The translations under genes and the position numbers were made by a program. Shown here one piece after another: positions 53,012 to 63,805 of a stretch of 64,000 nucleotides of DNA. The stretch spans positions 41,107,525 through 41,171,524 of the forward strand of contig OZ023273.1 of the NCBI GenBank assembly GCA_964007475.1. The letters are read 5' to 3'. The stretch's first letter is position 1. Every line of letters starts with the position of its first letter. This stretch comes from Hybos culiciformis (taxonomy: Eukaryota > Arthropoda > Insecta > Diptera > Hybotidae). Under the pieces are notes generated by a model. The model did not search any database, was not told the DNA's origin, and was given only the letters and a program-made list of their open reading frames with translations.

Positions 53012-56000
53012 CTAGAATTGCATAATAAAGCAAAATTGAAGTTAATTAAATAACGGGCAGACAAGAAATACATCTAGATTAAAAAAATTGTATCCAACAT
53101 CATGCTGTCAACAAAAACCTAAATTAAACTTAAAATTACCTCATAGGATAAGAAGCTTTGCGATCCTTGAATATAATACTAGCCGTTACTTTTTCTCGCA
53201 TTCGATTTCTTGATGTTTGATCAAATGATCTACGATATATATAACAACGCCATTTATGATAGATGTTAAAAAGTAAATGTGAAGTTTCTTTCAAGGAAAG
53301 TGGAGGTTCCGGCCATTCTTGTGACAGTGGCGATAATGTGTTTAGAGGAAGACGTAATGGAAGTGTGAATAAAAAATGACGTATTTTCCATAATCGATAA
53401 TGTTTATAAACAACTTCTTTTGCCCATTCACATTGCTTTTTATATTTAATAGCTTGATATTCTTCGCGGGCCTAAAAATTAGAAAATATTAAATTTTATT
53501 AAATATAATGGAATTTCTAGAAATTTACTAATAATTCAAATTGATGATAGTAATCAAATTTTAAAAATGTAATACACAATTATTAATACTCACGATTTTA
53601 TAAAGGCTCCATAAATGTCTTCTCCCTGTAAATGGTATACCAAAACGACATTCCTAACAACAATAAAAATTATGACAATATTTAAAACATTGATCATGCA
53701 TATTAATTGTGCCGAATACATTTGGATTATATTCAGAAGTTCGAAAACTTTAAATGATTTTTTTATTAAAATTTATTTGATTCCAACTGACAGAGACGAA
53801 ATTAATATAGAACCGAAACAGTCAGCTCTCTAAAATTTTTAATGTAAATGCGAAATATGTGTAATACTATTTTTAATTAGAGTATGTTCGATTAACATTA
53901 AACATATTGAATTAAATTTGCTTTAAGAATTTGAAATATTTTTTTTGATATTCGTAGATAATTTTAGAATTAAAAAAAATCGATTCGCACGGCGACCAGT
54001 TAAATCATAGATAAAATTTCATAAAAACAGAAATTCGAACAGTGTTATTATATTGCTAATGAGTTTTTCTTTCCGCGAGAACAAATCTAATCTTCCAAAT
54101 TCAAGGAGAAATATTTAAAACAAAACTATTCCTACAACATTTTTATGCTCTAATTCTATTCTAAATAAATCTGTATAGTCTTAAAAAAAATTTAATTAAG
54201 TGTATTTATGAACAATGAAAAAAAATATTTTTTCTGATAAAGAAAACTAATTACATCAAAAATATTCCAATTAATTGAATTGAATCACAGACAAATATAA
54301 CGAATAGGTACTTTATATTTGCCTGTGATTGAATTTTGGTTTCCAACAAATCAAATTGTATGGTTTTCCAACAAAAAAAATAGAATACTAAAAACATTAA
54401 ATTAAAAATCATGATTTTTTTTATATTTAATATTTATTTTTTCTCACCCTCCATGTTCTCCAGGCGCTGGAAATTGTAATTTGGCTTTCACGCATTTTCA
54501 AATATGATTTTCTTTTTATATACATTCTAAAGGTTTTTTGAATCAATATTGCCAAATCATTTAGACGTGATTTACGAAATTCTTCAATTTCATATACCTT
54601 AAAAAAAAAACAATTAATTAAGTAAAAAAAAAAAATTTTGACTTATATTTATTCCTCAATGCTCTATTTTCTTAAATTCATCAGGAAAATGCTACCTTGA
54701 AACATTTTTTTAGATGACATAATACTTTTAGTAGTACATATATCAAATTATTTTAACAAATATGAGATAAAAAATATAAAAATGTAATTGTTCATGTTGA
54801 ACTTACCGTCCTTGGACTTCGTATAAAAACATTTTTTGAACCAATAGTGAATTCAGGTGATGGTAATGGTATCCCACGTATTATTAAAGCAATACCTTCT
54901 ATTAAACTACCATGATGAAAATGTGGCCAAGTTAAATTATTTAGCAATTTATAACGATTGAAAAATTTTGTATGTGTTAAATGAAAACAGTGACCTGTTC
55001 TGCATAGGTTCACCAGCGGCATTAAGTTCATGTAACGTACTTGATGTTGAACCGAGGCTAAATCAAATTGCTTTTGTATTCTTTTATCATTAGGCCTTAT
55101 GCAAAACACATAATGATTTCTACGACCTTTTACAATAGCTAACAATGTTTGCAATTGAGTACGTAAATTAGAACTTAATGACGTTGGTTTTTTGGATGAT
55201 CGTTTCGGATTACCTAGAAGTTGAAATAATTTAAAAAAAAAAACAATATTTAAAACAATAAAATATTACCTTCTGGAAACAGATTTTGTACTAATGACAA
55301 ATTACTTTGAAATAAGCCTGTACTTATATTTTTCGGTAGAACATCAGAATTTTTTTCTAAAAATCCCTGAATTGAATATGTTACAATATTTGCAAAATGA
55401 CGAATTCTATAAAAAAAAAAAATACATAAAAACATATTTCTGAATTAGTTATATTTAATTAAGAGTTTCTTTTAAAATATTTACTTAAAAGACATTGATG
55501 TCATAGCTGGGCCATTAGTTAAAAAATTCGGATGTCCAGCACAACATTGTTGTAAACGTACAAGCAAAGCATCATCAGAATTAATGTGCGATTCATTTAA
55601 TAAGCTTAAAATACCATAATTTGGTTTATCTATTAGTTCACAAATTGATTCATTGTCAAAATAATCTATTCGAGACCATTCTAAACCTTCACGTATATAA
55701 ATATCTTGTTCCGTTTTTAAAATAATTTGTAAAAAATTCTGCAAAAAAAGTCGTCCTTTAGTTTTATAATATTATCAAGCAATAACTAAATAAATTGTTT
55801 AATTTTTTTTTTTTACATTTTTATTAAAACATATCGTACTAAAGCTGCCAATTTTGATAAATAAACTTTTTATTTTACTCACCTGATGAATTTTTTCATT
55901 ACAATAATTAATTGTTAATTGTTCTAATGAATTATGTTCTAATAATTCAAAACCATAAAAATCTAGTAACGCTAAATTTTTTTCACGTTGATTTGATTTT

Positions 56001-59000
56001 AATGCTTCATTAATACGATTAACTAACCACGTAAATAAACGACTATATAAAGTGCGACACAATGTATAACGAATATTTGATGCTTGTCGAGCATCTAATT
56101 CAGATCCTCCTAAAAAAAATTATTTCAAAGTTAATAGATTTGTTTTCCACTGAATTTGACATCTCACCGTTTTCATCATTTACATTTGTACTTGCTCGTG
56201 TAAGGCAATGCAATAAAATTTGATCATCTAAATTGAGTAATGTAGCTGTCTCTTGCAGCTCTGGAAAGTTTAAAAGAAAAAAATTGATAATTGTATTTTA
56301 CTGTTTATATAATAAAGATTGGAAAACCTTTCTGACTTTTTTTAAATCAAGGGTTGAATTTAATAATCAACGAATTCGAAGTAATTCAAAATAACTAACC
56401 ATTTTTGACTAATTTTCGTTATTTTTTTAAATAGTTAACTTTAACTAATTTTTTTTTAATAAGTTATAGCACAGGACTTATTCAACTTATTCAACTAATT
56501 ATTCGATCAAAAATTACTTTCATCAATAATGAATATTTCATTCCGGTCGATTGAAGGAAATACTGGACTAATAATTAATGCAAAGTTTTACTTCGACTAC
56601 GTTTATCTCCATTATCGGATAATTAAATTGTCTTGTAATTACAATCTTTAAGTGTCTCACATAAATCTAAAGTTTCAAATGAGACAGAAATCTAGCGGCG
56701 GGTGTTATGACGCTTTTACGTGAGATGTTATTAGAAGTTATTTAATTTGAGCTTTTTAGACAATTTCATTATGAAATATCACCTATGTAAGATAATCCCT
56801 AAATTCATAAAATAACATCTAAATTTTTTTCGCCGCTTTTTTTAGATTTTATTTAATTTTTATTTTTCAGAGACTATTTCTTTACAGGCTACTTCGCAGC
56901 GTCATTAAAATCTTTCTATTATTTTGAATAATAATAATTTATGTTTAATTGCCTTGATTGAAAAATGACATAAATCTTTAAAGATTTAAACTCACCATAA
57001 TCATTTGAAACCTGACAACCTTCGCTTCCATCAATATTAGTTACGGGTACAAATATAAAGTTTCCTAATTTTAATACACTTGCTATAATTCTAAATATTG
57101 AAAATATTTCATCATTTCTTAAGCCTAATGTCTCTAATGATTTTTTAGTTAAATTAAATGCATTTTTATCGTCCTCAGTTGCTGTTGTATTCTTTAATAA
57201 TTCGTATTTTTCAACATTTCGATATAATTTAAGTGATTCTGTATTGAAATAAAATATTTGTAAAAATTAATTAATTTTGAAAAATATTGAAATCATACTT
57301 AAAAAATGAATATCAGCTCCCAATAAAAGTTGATAAAATATATGAAAATTTCTTTCTCCATTAGTTACAGTTGTGACCCTAGTCTAAAATTAGTAATGTT
57401 ATTTTGTTAATCAACATAATAATGAATTATATATATTATGATATAATTTTTTTATTAATAACTTTTCTACAATCTAGATCTGCCAGATCTAAAAATAATT
57501 TTTTTCAATTTCCATTCATATTTTTTTATTTTTTTTTTAATTTGGCTCATTGTAAATATTGTACGTTTGGTGTACATTATTAACAATGATACAAGATGTG
57601 AATAATTTTTTAAGAGTAAAGTGATGAATTTACCTTTTCCAATAAATCTTTTTTATTTGTAAGCAAAAAAATATTAAAAAAAAATATTAAAATATATTTT
57701 ATACAGAAAAAAATTGAGAAAAATTTAATCATCTTCAAAAAATATACAAAACGATAGCACATTTGTCCAATTTAAGAACTAACAACAGTGATTTTATCTG
57801 TTTACGTTAGATTATTCGACTTATTTGACAATGAAAGTGTTTGCCAATCTTTTTGTTCCCTACCCAACCTAAAACTTTCTAAAATTATTATGCCCATTGT
57901 AAAGTGGTTCCGTTAATATTCGATTCGAAAATATATTTTTTAATGCATTAAATGATGGTTTTGGTAGAACGAAAAATAAGTTACGCATGAATTGTTACTT
58001 GGGAATTGTTAAGAAAGTACAGTCGGCACCATTTCATTGGTTGGTTTTATAAACTCTAGAAGCGGATATTTTGGAATTGTAGCCGTAACAATTAAATTAC
58101 CAACCTGGGGGAAACACTTTTAAATTTAATCTTTTTTTATGAAAGTTTCTGAAGTAATTCAAAAAACATTTTATTGGATAACATTACAATGTTATTGTGT
58201 TCTACTCATTGTTTCCCGTAAATATATAAGTATATGTATTCAGTTTATTTTAATGTTTTTTAAATTAAAAAGAAAGATTTTTTGAAGAATCTGACCCGAA
58301 ATATTGAATACTTACAATGTGTTATATGAACTCCAATAGGATCGCCTTTGTAATCAATTTCAATGTCGAAAAATTTCCCCTAAAAGATGTAATTGATTCA
58401 ATTTAAATATATATATAAATATTAATGTAATTGGCGTAGACTTACATAACGGCTAGAGTTAGAATTTTTAATAGTTGATGCATTCCCCATTGCTTCTAAG
58501 AAATAATCTGCACATGCTACTCTGTCTCGTAATTTTTTTGTTGATCTAACAACTTCTAGCCACCATGGTAATGCCGCATATTCATTTCTTATTACCTCGG
58601 TTATTTCACGTTCTCTTTCGACAAAACGTTGTCCTAATTTATGCGCATCTATTAATGATATTCTTGATGATATTCGAAGTGGATCTGCTGTTGTTGCAAA
58701 ATCAATAGCAGAACAAGCACTTTCAGTTGATGGTTGTCGACTTAAATTGAAGCAACTGTTGCGTTTCTGTTGACCAGTGCTTTCTGGCTTTGTTGTTGAG
58801 CGAAGAAGTGAAGTTGGTATAGAAGTAGTACTACAATGCATTGAAGTTGCTTGATTTATTTTTGAGCTAACAACAGAATCATCTTCAATACTTTTTTGCT
58901 GACGCAAGCACTTACTATGCCCACATGCTTTACAACTATTACTAACAAAAAATGTTGAATTAGTTGTTGCTAGTTGTTGTTTGTCCTGAAAAATGCCTAC

Positions 59001-62000
59001 TATTGGTGCTTTGGACTTCACAACATTACAACATGGCTTATTTTGTGGTGGTGGGGGAATTGAAAACTCCTTCACTTTAACACAAGACGATGACTCACGG
59101 CTACGTGCATTTACTTCAACGCTGGCTATTGTTTTAGATCGGCCTAAAGTATCAATATGATTATGTTTAAAGCACGATTTGGGCTTAGTAGTTGCTGAAG
59201 ATGTCAATGAAGATGAAGAAGCTGGCAATGTTCCGGTGACTAGCACTGATATATTCTCATTTGATTTATTTTGTGATGTAAAATCGAAATCAACAAATTT
59301 TTCTCGAGACAGTTTCTGGAATGTGAATAAAGATAGTTTTTAAAAAGACATTTGTTTGATTTAAGATCAAAAATAAATAATAATATCTAAACTGAATTTT
59401 CGTCATCTGAATTCTTTCATACTTTTTTTCTATAATATAGAACAGTAGATACCTTATAAATAAAGTACCTATGGGATTTTTAAATTTATAATAATTCTAA
59501 AATTTTTTTAATTTTTGTGATTAATATAATATGTCTTAATCTTAACAAAACATCTTTTATTCAAAAATGAAAAAAATGAAATCGAAGTAACAGCTTGATT
59601 GATGGTTTATTTGGGATAAAACATCAGTACATTATTTATTATACAAATTATTTATTTGCAATTATGTAATTCGATTTTTATTTAAGTCGGATTATTTTAA
59701 GAAGTAAGCTGATTTTAAGAGTTAGTTTTGAAACTATAATTATTGTGAAATATTATGAAACGATTTAAGTCCGTCTTCGAAATTTACACCTGGGATCCCC
59801 AACTACAACTATGAACAAAATTTTAGTTTTATTTTAACAAATGTTTGTATATTTATTTATTTTTTAATGTCACAAACTGTTAGCGTGGAAGCATTTCATA
59901 AACGAGAACTTTAAGATTAGCCTTCAAAATAGCGGTCTGTAAAGCTTTTATCAAAAATAAAAAAAATATACATTATTATCAATCTAATATCGCAAAAATT
60001 TATGATGATAACTAAATATTACGAATAAACTGATAATACGAATGTTATAAAGATTAAAAAAAAAATATTTATGAATCATTTTTTACTGTAAAATACAAAA
60101 AAAAATTCGCGAGTTTTAGTTCTTCTTTTAATTGGGCTGGGATAGATTTTTTTTTATTATTCAGGGTCTGCATAATTATAAATTAACCAAATAAGAAATG
60201 GCTATTTGGAAATGTTTAACAATATTTTTTGTTATTGTAAGTATTTTATTTTACTTTTGAGTTCAATCGGTGTCATTTAATATGCTCGTATGTTGATTCT
60301 TGCATTTTCCTGTGTTTCAAATTCCTGCATAGAAGTTTTTGATTTGATATTACTGGTTCCCCTTAATTTTTTTTTTGAGGCGCAATAAATTAATAATTAA
60401 GATTATCCTATTTAATTAACTAGTCAATTAAGAGATATGTTTTTTTTTGTTACTGACGTGAAAAATATAGTTTGTTAACATATAAGGAACAATAAAAAGT
60501 GTGATAACAAATTGTAACATTTACATTTTAAACTTTCTTGTTACCGAATTTTACTCACCACCAATATTAAGCCCGACGATATGCCTACTCAACGTAAATG
60601 AAGCGCTACATAGGACGAAGATGTATATACAACCAGTTTTTGCTGTTGTTAATAAAAAGATTTCATTTTAGATTTCAGTTACAGCAGCAGAATGTGAATA
60701 TAAAAAGGCAACGGTGTGTGATTTTGATTTAGTAGGTATGATTTTTTCACAATTATATATATTATTTAACACATTGCATTGTTGAGTTGATGTAATGAAA
60801 TAGTAGATACATTTTGAATTTATTATTGAAATAAAATTTGAATTTTGCTTTCTTGAGTTAATGTGATTAAATAGATTTAAACATTTTTAGAACGCTTTTG
60901 TATTTTATAATGTCAAGCATAATAAATATTTTTATTATAGAAATCAATAAAAAAATTGTTGACGAGTTACCAGATTATTGTAAAAAAATTTGGGAAAAAA
61001 GAAATAATGAATGTAAAGATGTTTACACGAACGCTTTAAAGGAGTCAAAAAAATTTAGTGAATTCAAAAAAAAATTAGAAAGTTTTGAAAATTCTGAAAA
61101 TAATCCAGATAATAAGAATTGGACTTTAAGGTTTAACGTTTATAATGAATCAAATATAATTGAGTGTAGTAAAGTCAATGAATCTGCAACTAAATATTAC
61201 GAATGTTTGATCAACGCAAAGGATTTTATGATTAATAAATTGAATCTTAAACAATGAATTTACATAAGAATTATACCATAAAGGAAGTATAATATAGAGT
61301 AACTATGTCAAACAACTTTTTAAAATAACGTTTTTATTTTTTTTCCTATTTTTTCAGACCCCCAAAACATATGTATAAGCAAAAAAGCTTTTCTATTTTC
61401 TCTAATACTCATTAATTTTTTTTCTATTTTGAGGATGTTTAGTTTTATTACAACAAAGTTCTAAAAATTCGAATGTAGTTGTGCGAAAAATCATAACAAA
61501 TGAATAAATGAAAAAATATGTGTCTAAATTATGTATTGTTATGGTGTGCTAATATCAATTTATAACATCTATGATTTTTTTTTTTAAAACTAGCATCTTC
61601 GTCTTTATTGAAATTTATAAAATCCTTATCATAAGTTATTTCAAATCAATAAATATATATATTGCAATTTAATTTTTACATTAATAAAGAGATAATATGT
61701 CATAATATTTTATCTCCTTTGGATAAAATATTCTTAAACGATAGTGGGAGACATTGTTTTATTTTTATCGTGAATTTACGTTTAATTAGTTCATTCTTTA
61801 AAATAAATGTATATATTAAAATATTTTGCATGAACTTTGTTTTAACTATTTAAATTTTGAAATATAAGGACATTAAAAAAATTATATCGGAATATTTTAT
61901 TATTATTGGAAATTTATCAATTTGGATACGGAATTAAAATAAGTATAAATAATTTGAATAAAATAAAGTAAATATTTATTCATTTATTTTATTTATTAAT

Positions 62001-63805
62001 AAGTAGGTAAACGCACTTTTTTGAATGCGCGACCTTCACTTAAATAATTTAGTAATTCATGAAGTTAGAGCTCCATAAAAAGTAGTCGGCTAAACAAGTT
62101 ATCTTCTATCGACCCCAATCATAAAAAAAAAAAATAAAATAAAAAAAAACTAATGATGTCCTTGAATTGAAATCAGAACAATTTTTATATCACAAAAATT
62201 ATGACAATGATTTGGAAATATTTTATTTGATCTGTTTGAAATTACCAGATTTCGTATAAAAATGTTTGATAACTATTTTGCTCAACATTTTTATAAAAAA
62301 AAGAATTTTAACAAACTGTATGCAATGCTGTTTGTACGCAATAAAATTATCAAAAAAATATGATTTCTGGTTCACCGAAACAGACGAATGTTATGAACAT
62401 AGATTTAAATTTTTGGAGTTGTTATTAACACTTTTAATAATAAAAGGCTCAAAATTTTTAAAAGGGATATTATTACAAAGTTAAAGTATACTTTGAAACC
62501 AAAATAAAAAACAAAAAAAACATTATTCCAATGATATAAAATAATGTGAACATCGTCGGTCTCATGCAAAAATCACGGAACTGCAAAAACATAGTTTTGA
62601 GAAAATTGGATTTAAATTTCTTTTTTTTAGTACGTTTTGATATTTTCGGGAAAATAGAAATAGTCATTGCGTATATATAATTTATGACAGCTTTCAACTT
62701 CTAACTTTGAACATATTAAAATTTTAGTTTTTTATGATTTTTCTACAATATTAGGTCAAAACGGCCAAAATTACAGTTTCGTGATTTATGCACGAGACCG
62801 ACGATATGTAAATTAAACATGTAATAAAATGAATTTATTAATGCTTTCAAAAATAATTTTTTTATTTACATTTATCTAACCCAATTTTTTTTTTTATAGA
62901 GAACAAATACTAGTAAACATTAAAATACAATTATAATAAAGGAAATATTTTGTTTATTTTTAAAAGCTTTATAAAAAAAATATTTTAAAAGCTATAAAGC
63001 TCTCTCGTTATAGCGTTATATTCTAAAAAAAATAAAAGCTTGGGGGTCTGATCTAATTTTGTTCAACTTTTTTTATTCGAATTTTTTGTATGGGACTAGT
63101 TCCTCTATTTATACTTCCTTTATGATTATACCTAAATAAACATAATGTAATTGTTGTCTAATATTTAAAAACTAGTAAATAAAAAAATATTAAATTAAAA
63201 TTATTTATAGAGGGTTCCCGCTTTTTTTTTTTCAAATCGATTTCCCTGACATTCACTGACATTCAAGACAGATTTTAAAAAATTTCAAGTCACTTTTTAA
63301 AAAAATCCCACAATGTACTGGTATTGCAGTAAATGTAAGTATACCAGTATACTGGTAGTGTAAAAATACTGCAATATTTTTGTACAATGTACTGATGCTG
63401 CAAAAAAAAGACAACGTTTAAAGTAAATGACAGAATAAACTTACTCCTGCCATATTTGATCTATCGGTACTTTCTGACCGTGTTTTTGACAATATTGAAC
63501 TGCATTTATCAGCACCATGTAGAGGTTTTGGTGTCGTTGGTCTTGAATTAGGCCGTGAATTGCTATCATTTTTATTGTTACAGCGATTCGTTGCCGGACA
63601 AGAATTTGATGTACGACGTCTTAAATGATTCGATGCACCTGTGTGTTGTCTGGATTGTTTTTTTGCTTCTTGAATTTGGGTTAAATAATGAACAATCATT
63701 TTATAAGATTCCGTTTTCCCTGCACCGCTTTCACCGTTCAAAATTATGCACTGGTCTTCACTTTGATCTTTTAATGATTGATATGCCAAATTCGCTAATC
63801 CGTAT
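48722..63805 (-). CDS. Myo95E: Class I unconventional myosin, Myo95E-like (18 exons visible, 5' end outside window)
   Basis: This is an actin-based ATPase motor with a membrane-binding tail. Exons in transcript order are 63445-63805, 58446-59315, 58316-58379, 57634-57647, 57299-57383, 56996-57238, 56168-56260, 55883-56109, 55485-55738, 55270-55406, 54807-55213, 54448-54597, 53140-53471, 52876-53011, 52660-52812, 49800-49859, 49020-49147 and 48722-48845. All junctions are GT-AG and keep phase, giving 1,278 visible residues. Key parts are P-loop GESGAGKT, switch I NSNSSR, switch II DFYGFE, converter and relay segments, three to four IQ motifs and a TH1 tail; there is no SH3 domain, so it is short-tailed. 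A Glu lies about 16 residues before the DALAK-equivalent YTLCR, as the TEDS rule expects. The class is clear. The Myo95E name rests on its divergence from the well-conserved Myo1C and Myo1D and on recalled Drosophila paralogues, so it is inference. The N-terminal roughly 80 residues lie beyond 64,000. Confidence 0.93.
50155..50527 (+). mobile_element. Tourist/Harbinger-like MITE, family A copy 1 (373 bp, TAA duplication)
   Basis: The termini are TAAGGCTGTCACACTTC and the inverse of TAAGCGAGTCACACTACAAC. TAA flanks both ends (50,152-50,154 and 50,528-50,530). The interior is rich in AAAAAGCC/GGCTTTTT and A/G runs. It sits in the intron between the myosin TH1 exons at 49,859 and 52,660. It has no coding capacity; the Phe-rich frames that cross it are composition artefacts. 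Confidence 0.87.
50633..51006 (-). mobile_element. Tourist/Harbinger-like MITE, family A copy 2 (374 bp, TTA duplication)
   Basis: It is nearly identical to copy 1 but inverted, starting about 105 bp after it. TTA lies directly outside at 50,630-50,632 and 51,007-51,009, so this copy inserted independently rather than by local inversion. Copies 1 and 2 together make a large inverted repeat with arms of about 370 bp. Confidence 0.87.
51070..51443 (+). mobile_element. Tourist/Harbinger-like MITE, family A copy 3 (374 bp, TTA duplication)
   Basis: It has the same orientation as copy 1 and starts about 64 bp after copy 2. TTA flanks it at 51,067-51,069 and 51,444-51,446. It differs from copies 1 and 2 at scattered positions (for example AATAGC for AATGGG near the left end and TTTTTTGTCAAAAAAC near the middle), so the copies have separate histories. 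Confidence 0.87.
51447..52659. other. Myosin intron remainder, nothing recognised
   Basis: This is the rest of the intron between TH1 exons. Apart from AT-rich runs I see no gene or repeat; short C-rich phrases near 51,680-51,720 have no recognisable role. Confidence 0.5.
53140..54597 (-). CDS. Lever-arm (IQ motif) exons of the class I myosin
   Basis: Two exons (54448-54597 and 53140-53471) encode the light-chain-binding neck. IQ1 is LAILIQKTFRMYIKRKSYL. IQ2-like SSAWRTWRAREEYQ spans the exon junction. Weaker repeats are VVYKHYRLWKIR and LLFNIYHKWRCYIYRR. The second exon ends MREKVTASIIFKDRKASYP, a segment conserved at the start of class I tails. Joining the two exons directly keeps the frame; an apparent extra exon near 53,594-53,626 would break it and is rejected. 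Confidence 0.88.
54807..57383 (-). CDS. Central and C-terminal motor exons of the class I myosin
   Basis: Seven exons run from TRVTTVTNGERNFHIFYQLL (57299-57383) through the upper 50-kDa region (56996-57238, 56168-56260), switch II LLDFYGFELLEHNSLEQL (55883-56109), REGLEWSRIDYFDNESICEL (55485-55738), IRHFANIVTYSIQGFLEKNS (55270-55406) and the SH helix and converter block, where YVFCIRPND and LIIRGIPLPSPEF are recognisable (54807-55213). The actin-binding loop 2 region carries the basic string GNPKRSSKKP, as in other myosins. Each exon border was fixed by splice consensus plus reading phase. Confidence 0.92.
56673..56917. mobile_element. Diverged partial copy of the 47,836 MITE inside a myosin intron
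   Basis: It shares TTCAAATGAGACAGAAATC, TGTTATGAC-CTTTTAC-TGAGATG, TTATTAG, GAAATATCACCTA and TCTAAATTTTTTTCGCCG with 48,205-48,335. It ends in a decayed terminal repeat (GCTACTTCGCAGCGTC). The left end cannot be recognised, so it is truncated or decayed. It lies between the exons at 56,168-56,260 and 56,996-57,238. Confidence 0.7.
57634..57647 (-). CDS. 14-nt micro-exon of the myosin motor
   Basis: The exon before it (58316-58379) ends one base into a codon, and the exon after it (57299-57383) must begin in phase 0 because any other frame meets a stop. The family needs a Y-L-L-E-K segment between them. In the intervening intron, on the minus strand, ATTTATTGGAAAAG is bounded by AG and GTAAAT. 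It completes the codon as TAT and reads Y L L E K exactly. A T-rich tract lies about 20 bp upstream of its acceptor. This is the only place I found that fits both frame and sequence. Confidence 0.87.
58446..59315 (-). CDS. Myosin exon with giant loop-1 insertion and switch I
   Basis: The exon holds 290 codons. About the first 250 have no counterpart in ordinary myosins. They are rich in Ser, Thr, Asn and Lys, with IPPPPQNKPCC (SH3- or WW-type proline motif), CKACGHSKC (C-x2-C-x-H-x2-C, at 58,908-58,934) and long low-complexity Ser/Thr stretches. The last 40 or so return to the motor: LRDRVACADYFLEAMGNAS, then switch I NSNSSRY. Together with about 75 residues from the previous exon, the insertion lies between the P-loop helix and switch I, the position of surface loop 1. 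The exon begins and ends in phase 0. Confidence 0.9.
59316..60197. other. Myosin intron between loop-1 exons, left part
   Basis: This AT-rich intron sequence lies left of the nested plus-strand gene and would contain its promoter. I see no certain TATA box or initiator. Confidence 0.5.
60198..61257 (+). CDS. Small secreted six-cysteine protein nested in the myosin intron (139 aa)
   Basis: Three exons (60198-60236, 60672-60735, 60941-61257) join with GTAAGT/TTTTAG and GTATG/TTATAG splice sites in consistent phase. The N-terminus MAIWKCLTIFFVIISVTA is a typical signal peptide, with predicted cleavage near A18. The mature chain of about 121 residues is Lys/Glu/Asn-rich with six Cys (21, 29, 48, 59, 110, 123) and three N-glycosylation sequons (N94-W-T, N103-E-S, N114-E-S). 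The even Cys count suggests three disulfides. I do not recognise the family: the spacing lacks the C-x3-C of odorant-binding proteins. The gene lies on the strand opposite the host myosin, inside its 4.1-kb intron. An unspliced frame from 60,898 with an internal Met is less likely, because the spliced form supplies a signal peptide and two extra cysteines. A possible AATAAA is at 61,648. Confidence 0.75.
61258..62551. other. Myosin intron, right of the nested gene
   Basis: This AT-rich stretch has a possible AATAAA at 61,648-61,653 for the nested gene. A 72-codon frame at 62,266-62,484 with several Cys has no splice partner or family match, so it is not called. Confidence 0.45.
62552..62805. 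mobile_element. MITE-like element (254 bp) in the myosin intron
   Basis: A 32-bp arm starting ATCGTCGGTCTCATGCA is inverted at 62,774-62,805 with three mismatches. The outside flanks ATGTGAAC and ATGTAAAT agree at six of eight bases, so they may be a decayed 8-bp duplication. It is non-coding. Confidence 0.68.
62806..63444. other. Myosin intron adjacent to the P-loop exon
   Basis: This AT-rich stretch has a cluster of TACTGGTATTGCAGTA-like motifs, direct and inverted, at about 63,315-63,405. No gene is seen. Confidence 0.5.
63445..63805 (-). CDS. Myosin P-loop exon, most 5' exon visible
   Basis: The exon starts one base into a codon after TTTTTAG and reads YGLANLAYQSLKDQSEDQCI, then ILNGESGAGKTESYKMIVHYL. 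The Walker A motif is intact at visible residues 24-31. After the P-loop helix the sequence leaves the family alignment and becomes a basic, Ser/Asn/Pro-rich stretch (for example RRRTSNSC, NSRPNSRPTTPKP), the first part of the loop-1 insertion. It ends at NMAG with a GTAAGT donor in phase 0. The upstream exons with the initiator Met lie beyond the window. Confidence 0.92.

Noticed and set aside
53594..53626. Apparent small myosin exon on the minus strand (GGAGAAGACATTTATGG..., bounded by CAG and GTGAGT)
   Set aside because: Including it ends in phase 2 and shifts the next exon out of frame. Direct joining of 54,448 to 53,471 keeps the frame and the IQ motif.
60898..61257. Unspliced 119-codon frame starting MYFIMSSIINIF
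   Set aside because: Its N-terminal part is intron. The spliced three-exon model gives a proper signal peptide and two more cysteines.
60198..61257. Odorant-binding protein as identity of the nested secreted protein
   Set aside because: It has six Cys and a signal peptide, but the second and third Cys are 19 residues apart rather than four, and the remaining spacings also differ.
62266..62484. Cys-containing 72-codon frame in the myosin intron
   Set aside because: No splice partner, family similarity or signal sequence was found, and the composition is like the surrounding intron.
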